Positions 31,205 through 43,700 of a stretch of DNA of 64,000 bases are shown here, one piece after another (position 1 is the stretch's first letter; each line of letters begins with the position of its first letter). The position numbers were made by a program, and so were the translations under genes. This DNA comes from Heliocidaris erythrogramma (lineage: Eukaryota; Echinodermata; Echinoidea; Camarodonta; Echinometridae). Location of the stretch: assembly GCA_025617745.1 (NCBI GenBank), contig CM046866.1:17367725-17431724 (forward strand), written 5' to 3'. The notes beneath the pieces are model-generated. The model was not told the DNA's origin and ran no database searches. It worked only from the letters and a program-made list of their open reading frames with translations.

Positions 31205-31307
31205 TAGGGCCCGTCTCATAAAATGTGTTACCAATAACGATTGCAAGAGATCTATGACAGATGTGCTCTCAGCTTGCTATTGATTTTATTTTATGAAACG
31301 GGGGCCC
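31205..31307. mobile_element. Palindromic family D element, copy 3 (short)
   Basis: gggcccgtctcataaaatg mirrors attttatgaaacgggggccc. The central part is shortened. Confidence 0.75.
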
Positions 31308-31930
31308 AGAAATCAAGAGAAGCTGATTAGTAGGTAGTAATTGTAATAGTGATAGTAAGCTAACAGAAAAAAATATGCAAATTTTACATTCATTCTCACT
31401 GCAGGTTTAGGATAGAGACATAAATTTGTATTCATAAATTTGTATTCATATATTGTAACAATACAAATGGTTTAAAAACTTTAGAACTTCTCTGTCATAA
31501 GTATATCTTTATAGTTGTTATTGCTATTAGCTATGTAATGGATGTATTTTAGATTTTCAAATACTTGTGATTTGGATTTGATGTGTTGTATGATTGTTGG
31601 ACACAAAATTGAAGAGCAAACTGATTTTTTTATTGCATTGAGTGAAGACAAATAGATTCAAATCAGCAGTATTTTAATTTTAAATTCTTTATCATTTGTT
31701 TGGGGTTTTTTTAAATCATGTGATTTCAGGGATGTTCCTTTACTATTACTATAATCAACTGTCGTAATTATATATTTTCTATCCTACGTGAATAAAGCTT
31801 TATGTTTCATAATTCAATTTATATACCTGTAACTGTGTTCTATTTGTTGGTCTTCCTCCCCCTGATTCTTTCTATGATAAAGTATTCTAAAAAGACAGCA
31901 ATTTCCATGTGCATTTATTTTTAAGGTGGA

Positions 31931-32845
31931 AAAAGGGGAAGTCCACCCTGATGTTAAGTTGACTTTAACCCTTTAGGACCGGAATTATTTAAGGGCTAAA
32001 TTGATCATGTTTTGTTCTTCAAATTGGCAACAATATTTTTTCTTTTAATGCCACATTGTTCTAATAGGATGTAATGTCTTTGAAAACAACATACATACTT
32101 TGTCGAAAGTTGAAAAAAATTGCCAATTTCGATCAAAAATCAATGATTTTGAACCTCACAAAATGTTGCCATTTTAAGGATTTTAAAGCTTATTTTCCTT
32201 TTTAAAATTCCTGGTGTCAAATGCAATATGGTCATTCAACAAAAATGGACACAATGTGTGCAGAAATTTTTGCTCTTTCTACTCATGCATCTGGTATATT
32301 TTTTAGAGCTCTGAATAAAAAAATATTGAGCCAAACCACAAAATGTGGTCAATTGTCTCGAAAGGGTTTAACAGAAGCAGATAAGATAGAGAAACAGATA
32401 CGTTAAAGTTCGAGCAACATCCGATATTATAACCAACAAAAACACACAAAGTTAACACAAATTGGCAACTCTGTGACATATCTTGCAAGGTCCTCTCTCA
32501 TTTGCCTTGTACTGAAAAAAAAGTCGCAAATGTCTCTTTTTCTATTTAATGATCTCCATGCATCCTAGATACAATCATTGCACATAGGTCTTTACACTAC
32601 CACGTATGAAACGAATCTGTTCCTTCATCAAAAACTAAGAAAACGGAAATCCATGACATTTTCTGTATTGAGCGAATGGGAGAGAACCTCGCAAGATGCA
32701 AATTTGTGTTTGATTGATTACAACTTAAATGTACATCACTTTCTTATTTCGTATCAGATTTTGCTCAAACTTTCACAGATCTGTTCCTCTCCTTTTCTGC
32801 TTTTATTAAAATTAAGTTAATATCAGGGTGATCTTTCCTTTAACA
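31931..32845. mobile_element. Palindromic family F element, copy 4 (interrupted)
   Basis: aaaggggaagtccaccctg at the left; attttgctcaaactttcac with gttaatatcagggtgatc at the right. A family E repeat is inserted near 31970-32375. Confidence 0.75.
31970..32375 (-). repeat. Interspersed repeat family E, copy 2, nested in a family F element
   Basis: Opposite orientation to 11325-11695. Family F sequence (gaagtccaccctgatg at 31938 and the matching arm up to 32845) lies on both sides, so this repeat inserted into it. Confidence 0.65.
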
Positions 32846-32854
32846 GCCATCAAA

Positions 32855-32997
32855 GGGGAGCGTTTCATCAAGCGTTTTGTCAGTGATGTTTACTGACAAC
32901 TGTTATAAGCTACTGAAATCCTTGCATCTGACTGGCTGAGAGCAAATTTGTCAGTAAAAATCACTGACAAAACGCTTGATGAAACGCTCCCCTGAAG
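32855..32997. mobile_element. Palindromic family D element, copy 4
   Basis: aggggagcgtttcatcaagc mirrors gcttgatgaaacgctcccct; it is closest to copy 1. Confidence 0.85.
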
Positions 32998-33349
32998 GTG
33001 ATGAATAATGGTCGAACGACACATGTCCCGGCGACAACTTGATCCTAACCGAATTCCTAACACAAACCCTGGACCAAAAGCTTCCAAATCTAACTTAACC
33101 GAAGACCAAATTCTAATCATAACCTTCTACCTTTAACGAAGCAAAGCCCGGAGCGTATGTCGAAGAATGCAGCAATGAAAAATGAAAAATAAAATTCTGT
33201 TCTATTTCCCTCATAGTTATATTAATGATGCACCCGCTCAGAAGAATGAGATTTCTTTTTAATTGTTATGATTTACCTAATGTTACATGAAGACAAATTC
33301 TATTCCCTCCCCCAAAGAAAAGTTATGTTCAACATATCTTTATTCATGT

Positions 33350-33830
33350 GGAGTGGTGTAGCCAGCCTTTTCATTGGGGGGGGGGGGGTAGGTAGGTAGG
33401 CAGCTGACCCAAATTTACCACCAGAAATTCAACTTGTGTCGCACGCAAGGCATATGATTATGTACATACATCCCGAATATGCATTTCGACAGGATGTGTT
33501 GGTGATAAGGAATTTCAGTTGTCCCCTGTTTTCCTCGCCTTTGTCATAAACATGGGGAAATGGACATGGTTTCACTTAGAGAGCTTACGTGTCTGGCCCG
33601 GATACAACTTTCCAGTTTCCAAAATTTTTCGAGTGAGCTGAGGGAATGGGCGACCAAACAATTTGGTCTTCATTAAAAATATACTAGCTTAAATTATTTT
33701 AAAAGCACAGATAGAACTACTCATAGGCTGGGTATGAGCTAATGGTTGCCAGAATTTAAATTTAAATAATTTTCCGGAAGGGGAAGCGCTGCAACCCCAA
33801 GCCGTCCCCCCCCCCCCCCCCACCTCTTCC
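33350..33830. mobile_element. Probable poly-G/C-ended element
   Basis: gtggtgtagccagcc followed by 11 G near 33377 and a 15-base C run near 33807-33822 bound the stretch. The ends are not clearly inverted beyond the homopolymers. Confidence 0.4.
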
Positions 33831-34517
33831 GTAAATTCAATTTTGGTAGAACCTATTGTAGGATATTAATTGCTTATTTGCTTCTTTCGCTATTTTTTCT
33901 CTTCATTGTTCTGATTGTGGATGATAGTAGCTTGGGATATGAAATGCGAGCAACAAGAAAGAGCTCAAACATTTCTTACAGGGATATGCTCTCATGTCTC
34001 GGCTTTATATTTGTCGGTAAATCACACATTTTTGGCATGCGTGTATTGCATTATGTTGGTTCATTTCTACTCAAAATGTCCATATACCGACATAAATAGC
34101 CCACTCCTCTCGTTAGGTTAATAGTATACTATTGCCATAAGTAGCTCGTTCAATTACGTTTTGAACAATAAACAAAATACAAAATACAAAATCTATTATT
34201 TTGAATGAAAAATGCATTTTTATTTGATATTGGTGTTGTTTACTATAGAAAATACGTTCACAAGAAAAGGTGTTTGCTGGTTGTTAAGTTTCGTTTAAGT
34301 TTAAGTGTCGTTGTTTGACGGTCTAACCAATTATTCCTTTTTATTTTTTGTTAAATGTCAATTAAAAACTTGCTCTAAACTAATGGAAGTTTTGTTGTTT
34401 TTGTGAACTTTGCCTCCATGTCAGTTGTATCTAAGGCAAATATGACCAACTTCAATGGGTACTCGTACAGATGACGTAGCCATATAAATTGAGCTTTTTC
34501 TTGTTGAAAATAGTCAA

Positions 34518-34826
34518 CTAATTTGTAGGCTCACTTGTCGGCAAATTTGGATTAATTTGTCCCTGGATAAGACGCTGACGTCTTGTGGCCATTTGATGTG
34601 CCCGTCTCTGCCTCTGAGCTGACGTGTCCAAGTTTGGGTCAGCTGGAACAGAGGCACTGCTGGACGGGACAAGTTGGGCCATGTCGAGGACCGTGTTTAT
34701 TTCAGCTCCATGCATGATAGACTACCGATCCGAGAGCAAGTCGTTGACGGCGACCGTTCATCCGTCTTGCCCTGCGATATCTCTGACCTGACGTTTCAAT
34801 GTCTGTTGGAGTCGTGATCATCATCA
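34518..34826 (-). CDS. Weak minus-strand coding candidate with duplicated basic motif
   Basis: After a good acceptor (attttacttcttcag, ending at 34829), a 41-codon frame MMMITTPTDIETSGQRYRRA, RRMNGRRQRLALGS runs to 34704. An overlapping +1 frame (34715-34518) codes 65 residues including PNLDTSAQRQRRAHQMATRR and QRLIQGQ. The two blocks ETSGQRYRRA-RRQRL and DTSAQRQRRA-RRQRL align, so a stretch of about 70 bp was duplicated in coding-like form. A donor-like aagtgagc is at about 34530. The frames are joined only by a frameshift, so this may be a decayed exon. Function unknown. Confidence 0.3.
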
Positions 34827-35373
34827 TGCTACTGAAGAAGTAAAATGAAAATATAAGAATATTACATTTTATCTAATATTCTAAAGGATATCAGTGAAGA
34901 TAAAATCTAATGATTTACATCATGAAAAAGCAAAATAATTGCTTCAAATTCGCTTTCGTAAGCTCGGCGAAAGATACACAAGGTATGCTCCACAGCACGA
35001 TAAATCAGAAAGTGTATAGGGTTTGTTGTGATTATGATCTTGTTATAGAGCGCGGTTTCGAAGCAAAAAATACGTGACGCAGCTAAACTTTCAACCAATC
35101 ACCGACGGAGTATTCGATTCCATGCTCGATTCAATGCACTCGCGTATACGCTTCACAATCTAGTTACGTTATCTTTGCATGCGCATGTCACGATGATGCA
35201 TCCAAACTTTGCAGACAGTGTCCATGCAGATTTCCAGGGATGTCTCTCGTCTCTTGCCGGAATATTAATTCTCTGGTTTGTAAATTTTGCGATCGATCGA
35301 AGCAAGCATGCAAACATTTTGACACTTTACCACAATATGTGGTGATGGTTGTCAAATAATTGATAATTACAAA

Positions 35374-35408
35374 GTGCTTGGGGGTGGGGCGGGGGGGGGG
35401 GGGGGGCT
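35374..35408. repeat. G-rich run
   Basis: Interrupted G tract including 18 consecutive G at 35390-35406 or nearby. Confidence 0.85.
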
Positions 35409-35895
35409 GCACCTCATTTTGTCGACATTCACGTGTATATCATTGAATCATTTCTACTGCCAAACTTCAGATTTCAAACTTTTTTTAAAAGGGCATTATA
35501 TTGGGTTTCTTGGCCCCATGCTACGCTATGCTCCACATGTGGAAAGGGACTACTCAATATATAATATTCCGTTCCGAAAGTCCCCGACAGAAAGTATTAT
35601 TGTGTGTGAAACGAAATTTTGAATGCAAAAAAAAAGAGTAAAATATGAATATGAAGTTCGTGAAGGTATTTTGATTAAGACGGTGATAAACGCTAAAAAG
35701 ACAATCGATTAAAGTACAAACTAGACAATATACAAGACTGGCTGGCGCCACCAGGATTTAAAAGTGGGAGAGGTAACTGAGGCTGAGGATAGTGAAAATG
35801 TCTCTTTCCAGAGAGTCGGCAGAAACATGATGCTTCTTTTTTTTAAATTATTATAAAGAAGATATAAAAGGGTCCCGAAATGGTATCCCCTTGGG

Positions 35896-36270
35896 CAAGG
35901 GTGGATGAAGGATTTTGTATAAGGGGGGGGGGGGGCACACAAATGCAGGTTTGTCAAGTTTTGGAAAAGGGAGACCTGTATTTTTTGTTTGTCTCGCCAG
36001 CTCTCGAAAAGTCGCTCAGTGGGGGGAGGGGTGGCGCGAAAAAAATTTCGCCAGACCTCCAAACTTCGCTCGGGGGGGGGGGGGGGGTTATGGGTCCAGT
36101 TTCCCTCCATAATTCTCTGACAAGCAAAAAAAAAGTGAAAACCAAAAAAAAAAGGTTTTCGTTCAAAAAGGGGGAGGGGGCACAATCGGAAAAAGGGGGG
36201 GCACAATGCATATTTTTCTTCCAAAAGGGGGGCACGGGCCGGATGTGCCCCCCCCCTAAATCCGCCACTG
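35896..36270. mobile_element. CAGTGGCGGA-type poly-G/C-capped element
   Basis: The minus strand starts cagtggcggatttagg with a G run at 36270. The plus strand starts caagggtggatgaaggattt with a G run at 35896. The termini resemble hAT-type ends. The long open frames over it are glycine- and proline-coding homopolymers. Confidence 0.6.
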
Positions 36271-36479
36271 CCCATGCATGGGGTGCATGGGAGCTGACGG
36301 AATAGGGGAACTGGGTTGGGTAGAAGATGGAAAGTGGTACCCCTATATACTGATCGTTGATAAAGGGAACAGAGGGTGGGAAGGATGTGAAAGGTGGGGG
36401 AAAATAAGTGAGGAAGGCATGATAAAAACCGAAACTATACAACGTGCAGATCACGGAAACATACGCACAAATTCAAGAT

Positions 36480-37506
36480 AGCAAACTTACAACTGAACAC
36501 GATCGACGCCTAACAGATTTTAATGAACGTCTCCTTGGAGCAAAGTACATCAGCAACTCGAACTATTACCTAATTAATCAGGGGCGGGTGCCATGGCATA
36601 ATTTTTAAGTAAGTGAATAGAGAAGGAAAATGTGCCATCTGTTAACTCCCTTTCGTCGCCAATTTCAGCCTCCAAAAAGCACCTTTTTTCTTACATTTCG
36701 TCATTGAATAAATTTTATTGCTTGTCAGAGAATTTAGGGGTAGAAAATCACCTTTTTGTTATTATTTTTCAAAAAAAGATTCCGGTCACAGATTTTTGTG
36801 TTTGTGTCTCCATTTCCCACTGATAATAGATTGTAGGCCTTATTAAGAGCAATTGGAGGCTTAGATCAGATTCTGCTATCATGATCCATATGGTCTCATA
36901 TTCTGCATGTCGATTGACATTACAGACCCTGGAGATTTCACGGCAGTGGAACTTTGACTAAGTCAGACTATAGAGGGTAATCAAATTATGTTTAATCTGA
37001 ACTTTTATGCAAAGGATCTATTCACGTATAAAGCACATTATTCTGTTTTAAGTTATGTATGTTGATAGCGCTCTCCCGAGGGTATTATACGCCCACCCTC
37101 CAGTGATTCTATGTGGGTCCGGGATATATACATTTTTGGCGGGCGATCAGTTTGGTTTACTTGCATGCATCTTGAAAAACTAATCATCAACCGCTGTTTA
37201 ATAATCTGCGAATGCTTGCGGACTTTAACCCTACCAACACATAATCATTTACGAAAGTATGAAGATTTACTAGACTTTAAATACAGGCTAAAACAAGGCC
37301 ATCATGTATGACTGAACCAGGTAGATAACAAAAAGTTCCTGGATCGATGTAGCCTGTAAGTATTTACTCTCAAAGGGATTTGATAAGATGGGACTGGAGA
37401 AAGAAATGTCATACTGGCGTATGTTCCAAGGAGGTGTTTTATTTATAAAGCAGGAAACAAATTAAATCGCAACAAAACCACTATTATATTACCTCTTGAT
37501 TATCAG
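36480..37506. other. Upstream region of SRCR gene 2
   Basis: No coding sequence recognised. It must hold or adjoin the promoter and any first 5'UTR exon, but no core promoter motif stands out. Confidence 0.4.
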
Positions 37507-37721
37507 GACATCAACGACACTCGAAAGGATTTATGTAAAGTTGAATATATTCACAAGAGGAGTTTCTTTGAGTTTGTGTAAGATTACATTATAGCTTCTG
37601 GTAATGTTGGAAGAGCTTTACGCGAAGGAGGAAAAGAAAATGGCGCACCCTAATATACCAATCCACTGTTCAACTTTGGTCTTTCTTTTGGCTACATCTG
37701 TCGTATTGGCAAATGCAGATG
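37507..37721 (+). CDS. SRCR gene 2 exon with signal peptide (coding from 37640)
   Basis: The chosen start at 37640 (gaaaATGg) gives [20 protein letters not shown] followed by VVLANAD, a clear signal peptide; the donor G/gtaagt after 37721 leaves phase 1 as in gene 1. An in-frame upstream ATG at 37604 would add MLEELYAKEEKK, which is charged and unlike a leader, so the downstream ATG is preferred. A good acceptor (cctcttgattatcag) ends at 37506, so the exon may begin at 37507. No TATA-type promoter could be assigned. Confidence 0.75.
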
Positions 37722-40700
37722 GTAAGTTCTTCCAAAAGAACATTTTGTTTTCATAATATAAGTTTTAATTGTAACATTTAACAAAATATGCATTTCAGTG
37801 ATTAAATGAATTAACGTCATGAACATTAACATCATAAAGGCGATATAAAAGCTTTATTTTTTGCATGAAATTTTTGTGCCTTTTAAAGATAAGCGTTCAG
37901 GCAGATTTAAGATTTAAGCCGATAGTCTTCAACCTGTAATAACCGGTTAGATGCTCATTAAATCAAACATGGTACTGTACTATTATTATTATTTTATTTT
38001 TTAGTAATAAGTTGGCAGAATTTGAATTTCAAGTTTACTAAGCATATTGTAATAAGTATATTTGAAATACACTTCATTGCTTTAGGATGCACTCCAAGCT
38101 CAGTAGGAACCAACTTTCATTTTTCAAGCCTTGCTTTTTAGTTGGTTCCTACACATTTCACAGTTTATTTCGGTATGGACTTATATATTTGGTTAAATTA
38201 TACACTTGATTTGTGCATTGTATACTTTAATGAATATTTTACTATGCTTACCTTGTACTTTATGTATATGCTTGAACCGTACGTGAAAAATTATTCTTCG
38301 TCCAGACGTGACACCTTTGTATATTTTCGTTGTGAAATGTGAAATAAATTCAATTCAAAAATTCAATTCAATTCAAATATTACCGTTAAGACATGTTCGT
38401 CTTGTTTTGCCTTTACAACGCTTTATAATATTCATCACATTTTGTTCTTTGGCTATTTGGGGTTAATTGTATTTACTGCTTTATATTGTATCCCACTTTT
38501 TCTTTAATAAAGAAATTATTGCAACATTACCATGATTACGTCATTGGTATTGTTCCGTAAAATTGAACTTGCCACAGTGTCGTCGCTCACTGTATTTGAG
38601 AAAAACATTTTTATGAGGGGGACATTGGAAACACCATCGTACGAAAGTTAGAATAAACGAGATAAGTCTTGGTTAGTTCATTAAGATAGGCGTAACTTAT
38701 GTATCTACAGACAAGAGAAGAGGGGAAAATACACCGTGAAAGAGGAGGAAAACAAGAAGAGAAGATAAACCACAGAGAGACAGACAGAGACATAGAGAGA
38801 CAGACAGACAGAGAGAGAAGGAGAGAGAAAGAAAGAGGAAAAAGATAGATATAAAGAAAGAGATGAGAGGGAGAGATGGAAATAGAAAGAGAGAGAGAGA
38901 CTACCTATATAATGATAATTATTTTCTGAAATGGTCATGAAAGTAAATTGCTTGTTACAGTTTGAAGGGGAATTAAACCTTCATAAAAAGTGAGTTGAAG
39001 CGGATATATCAAAGAAACAAGAAAAATAAATTTGGAGATAAAAAAACAAGGAAGTTATTCATTCTTTTTCGATGTTTTTGAATGAAAATCGCTAATGAGA
39101 TAGAAATAAGAGCCCATTGACAATTTGGTCATAATGTTGATATCATAGTTTATTATTTGTCCGTTCATTAAAGTAAATCAAAATCACCATTTCTATTTAT
39201 TTTAATGATGAAACCTTGTAATCAACATATTTACATTGACTTTGGCAAAAATATAACCACCGTACCCCCCCTCCCCTTCCATTTGAATGCCATAAATGAG
39301 TAAGCATAATATAACTCCTATCACATGTGTACAATTGATCGCTGCAAGAATTATTTTGTTTTAAAGATTGTAATGATTATATACACAGGTAATTATGATT
39401 TTCATCGCCTTATCTATTCACCTTACATTGCGCAGTGTAATGACATACTCAAACAGGTTGTTAAAGAATAATAAATTATATAATGTTTTCATGTTGATAA
39501 GTCGATTCGGTCACAATAATGTAATGTGACAGTTTTTTTTCTATTTCATCATTAGTTGTGTACTAAAGTGTTCTAATTTCCCTTCCTCAATTTCTTTTTA
39601 AAAAGTTGAACCAACATAATTATACAAATATATATGGAGTTATAATTATTTTTACATGTCCTCGCGTTAAATACCTCTCTTCCATTATAAAATACATACA
39701 GTTAGAAAAGGGACATTTTGAGTACCGCAAAATAATCGAGAAGAGTATAGACCTAGTGGTATATCATGACATTAAACATCCTGAACGAATTGTCATTGAG
39801 GATTTTTCATACTATCTACTTTCTATTTTAAATAAAATCCTAACTTCCTTATTCTTTATCACTTATCCATTTATTTCATTTTCCTCAACAAGTTCAGGCA
39901 TATAATGTGTGAATGTTTAATTCCCATGTAATATCAGTGGCGTATCTAGGGCAAACAATCAAGTTGCGCCAGCCCCCCCCTCCTCCACCGAGTTCTCAAA
40001 GTTATCTACGTTATTACAAGCAAATGAGGAAAGTGAACTAGCGGTGGATTTTATTTTTTTTTATTATATAACCCTTTAAAAAAGAAATTTCTTGTACATT
40101 TTACCAAGGAAATGTCCCAATTGACCACTGCAATAAATGGAGAGATGGAGATTCGAATTTTGTATATCAATAAACGGTTTCATTTTCACTCCCTCCTCAA
40201 ATTGACCGCAAATTCAACAAAAACCCTTGATAATTACAGTCATAACAAGTAATTTAGCAAGGTGAGATTTCTTTCAGAGGTTGAACTTTTACAATTGATA
40301 TTTTATACTCTTTATTCTATATTTATTGGGGTGCAATATTCAACAAGAGGCTGATGAAACTTATATGATGCCGAGCAAAGCAACCAGGATTACATCTTTA
40401 TGTTTAAAATGGTAAACCCTTCAAAACGCTATTTAAAAAATAATCATACCCTATACTCGGGCGCAAAATTACGAGATCCTGAAGCAACATACATGTAATT
40501 ATGCGAGGGAGGAAATTTTCGCATTTCAAACTCTCAAAAACCGTATTTCGAATGCATTTACCATGCAATTGTGATTTTTCTTAATTTTTCCCTCTCTTCC
40601 TTTACTCTTTTGCAGTTTTTTTTTGGCCCCCTTCAAGTGACACATGGGGCACGTGCACACTGCCCCCCCCCCCCCCGTAGATACGCTACTGTGTCTAATA

Positions 40701-43700
40701 AACTATAGTGAGATGAGATTGTGATCATTATATCATTGAAAATCCAGGAGAAGAAATCAAGGCAGAATGACGATGGGCAATATTTGAGATGGGGTATCCC
40801 CTATGGTCCTTGTCCCGCTCTTTTAATACAAAATACAATTCAAAAATATCCACCCACATGTGCGTTTTTTAATTGCGTGTGAGTGCCGCTCCTCTATGTG
40901 TCACCTAGTACGTACTACGTGGGTTATGGTTCTTTTGCAATATCAACAAATGAATTGTATCTTAAATAATGGATTAACCATTAACAGATTAACCCGACTG
41001 TTTTGGTTAGTGCCATTCACCGATGGCACACTCAATATTTTATTGAATGCACGAATACTACACAGTGCCTCACAAAAACAAAGCTACAAAACAAAACAAA
41101 ATGCTATAGTGCGTACTTTTCTATTCATATTAGAAGTATCAACTAGGTATTTTGCCACAGATGAATATTATAATGCGTACGCAAGGGCCGATCCATAATT
41201 TGTAATGGGGGGGGGGGGGGGTGTCCCATTTTCAACAAGGAATAACAAAAGTTTATCATGCATAAAAAGAAAAGGCGCCAACAAGCAAAACTTAAGGGGT
41301 CCGGACCCCCATGACACTCCCGGACACGGACCCGTCCGTGTGTGACAAAGATAAATATGGGCTGATTATACATAATTTGGTGGTTTGGGGTTTTTCGCAT
41401 TTACATTTATTGCATAAAGACATTAATGTGCGCGCATTCAAACATAACGCCTGACCTGAAAGCCGGAAAGAAAGAGAGAGAGAGAGAAGGGGGAGAATGT
41501 GCACATATTGTGTGCGTGCAAGCCTCTATCCGATAACCGAGGTAATAATGTTTTTGTTGATTATGATGATGATGATGATGATGATGATGATACTACTACA
41601 AATAATAATAATAATAATAGTAAATAGTCATCATAATTATGATGATGATAAAAATACTATTACTACTATTACTTATATTAATATTAATGATAATGGTTAT
41701 AATATCATTATTTTGAGAAGGCTTACGGTTCACCTTGTGGTTAGAGAGAGGGGGACTGTTGAGTAATTGGAAGAAAATGGAGAAAGTTGAGAGGGGAAGA
41801 AATGGAAAGGCGAGATAGAAAGTAAGAGAACGTAGAAGTAATCTTTCTTGAAAGTGCATGTGAAGCCCTGAAAAGGACTGTAAACCAGATGAGAAGGCTG
41901 AGAGTGGAGAAGACTCGACGTTTCGGACAGTTTGACTGTCCTTCATCAGGGACGATCTGGGAGCAACTAATAAATCATGGAAATGCAAGCATCAATTTAC
42001 ACCAACAGAACTTTGTCATCCCTGGCTCATTTTTCCCGATTTAGGTGTCATATGGGCAGAAAATGAACTTTCTAGAAATATAATTATCTCTTTGAAATTC
42101 AGATATCGTTGGCCAAACGATTTTTTGTTAGCCGTGCTTTATATTGTCTTTATTCAGTCATGCGTCAAGTATGAAACATAATGAGTGGCATAAAATGAAA
42201 GGAGAGGATCCAAGCTTTACAAATATGTGTAATTTATTAATCATAATTGTGATTAAGATATGATTAAACATCGATAAATCTCGGTTTCTTTTTTTATGGG
42301 ACGCACTGTATAGGCTATTTACCCTGGGAATTTTAAGGTACAGTGCAGACCAATGGTCATTTCCCACTGGGCAAGTCCAAAGCATTTGCTCAGTCCTATA
42401 CGTTACGAAGTATGATGTAGTTATGAATATATATCGACATCAAAATGTATCATTTTCCCAGCTCTAGGAGTGCTATTTTCTTAATACAATCGTCAGAAAT
42501 ATGAAATATCTTAAATGTGGCCGGTAATGTATGGGTCATCATTGTTTGGACTTGCCCTTCTATTACCTTTGCAGACTTTATCATTTTCTGACGTCAATGG
42601 CCTATTTTCAACGTGTCAGAGGGTCAGTCACTCTGCCAAATATCTTTCTATCGACAAAGTCAATCGAATCTATACAAGAGTGCAAAATTTAGACACAGTT
42701 TTGTTTAATCATTATCGATTTCTTTTAATTTCATGACAGTATAATTACCGTTCCGAAAAGTTTGAAGAAAAAACATTCCGGGACAAGCGACCCCCCCCCC
42801 CAAAAAAAAAAAACACAAAACAAAACAAAACAAAAACGACATGGGTGTACGGGTTCGATTTTGCCAGAGGGGAGGGACTGACCTCTCTTCCCGAAATCCT
42901 GACCTGTTTCCAAATTCTGCGAGAAAACGAAGCATGCGAGCCATAAAACAAATCCCCGACAGAGACAATATATTATTTTTTAAAATGTAAATATTTCAGA
43001 AATGTATTGGATAAGATATAAAAATTTAAAATAGAAAATCTCGCTGCTCGAATACGAGGTGACGTTTACCAGAGTATTAAATATTTTGTAATTTCAAAAT
43101 TCTCGGGAGCTGCAGACTCGAGCCACCTCCCCCCCCCCCCTGATGTTTAGCATAGCATTATAGTAGATCTGGGGTGAAAAATAATTCTATCGATTCTTCT
43201 GTTTTACAGAAGGCTGGATAAACGATAAATTAGTTCTAAACAATCTAAAAGTGAAATATTGAGCAATTTCAAAGAGCATCAATGAAAAATGCACCTACGC
43301 GCCGCCCAAAGTGGTGTACTGTGTTGTTGTAAGTGTTATTTGTTCAATCCCTGTTGTAATGTGTATTCTTATCCGTGCAAGTTATATATGTATGTTCATT
43401 GCAAGTTTTTAAATCGAACGTCGTATCTGTATCTTTCCAGTCACTGTACGTCTCGTGAATGCGTTTGACAGCTCACCAAATAAAGGTCGAGTGGAGATCA
43501 GCAATGGCGGTGGCTGGGGTACCATCTGCGATGATGACTGGGATATCCTTGATGCTGACGTTGTGTGCCGACAACTCGGATACACAGGGGCACTTCAGGC
43601 CCTCGGGAGGGGCTACTTCGGTCCGGGGACCGGCTTGATATTGATTGATAACGTTGGGTGCACTGGGAATGAAGAGAACATTCAGGAGTGTCCCAACTCC

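Noticed and set aside
35721-36454. Open frames of 141-184 codons on both strands
   Set aside because: Made of G/C homopolymers in the poly-G-capped element; no domain.
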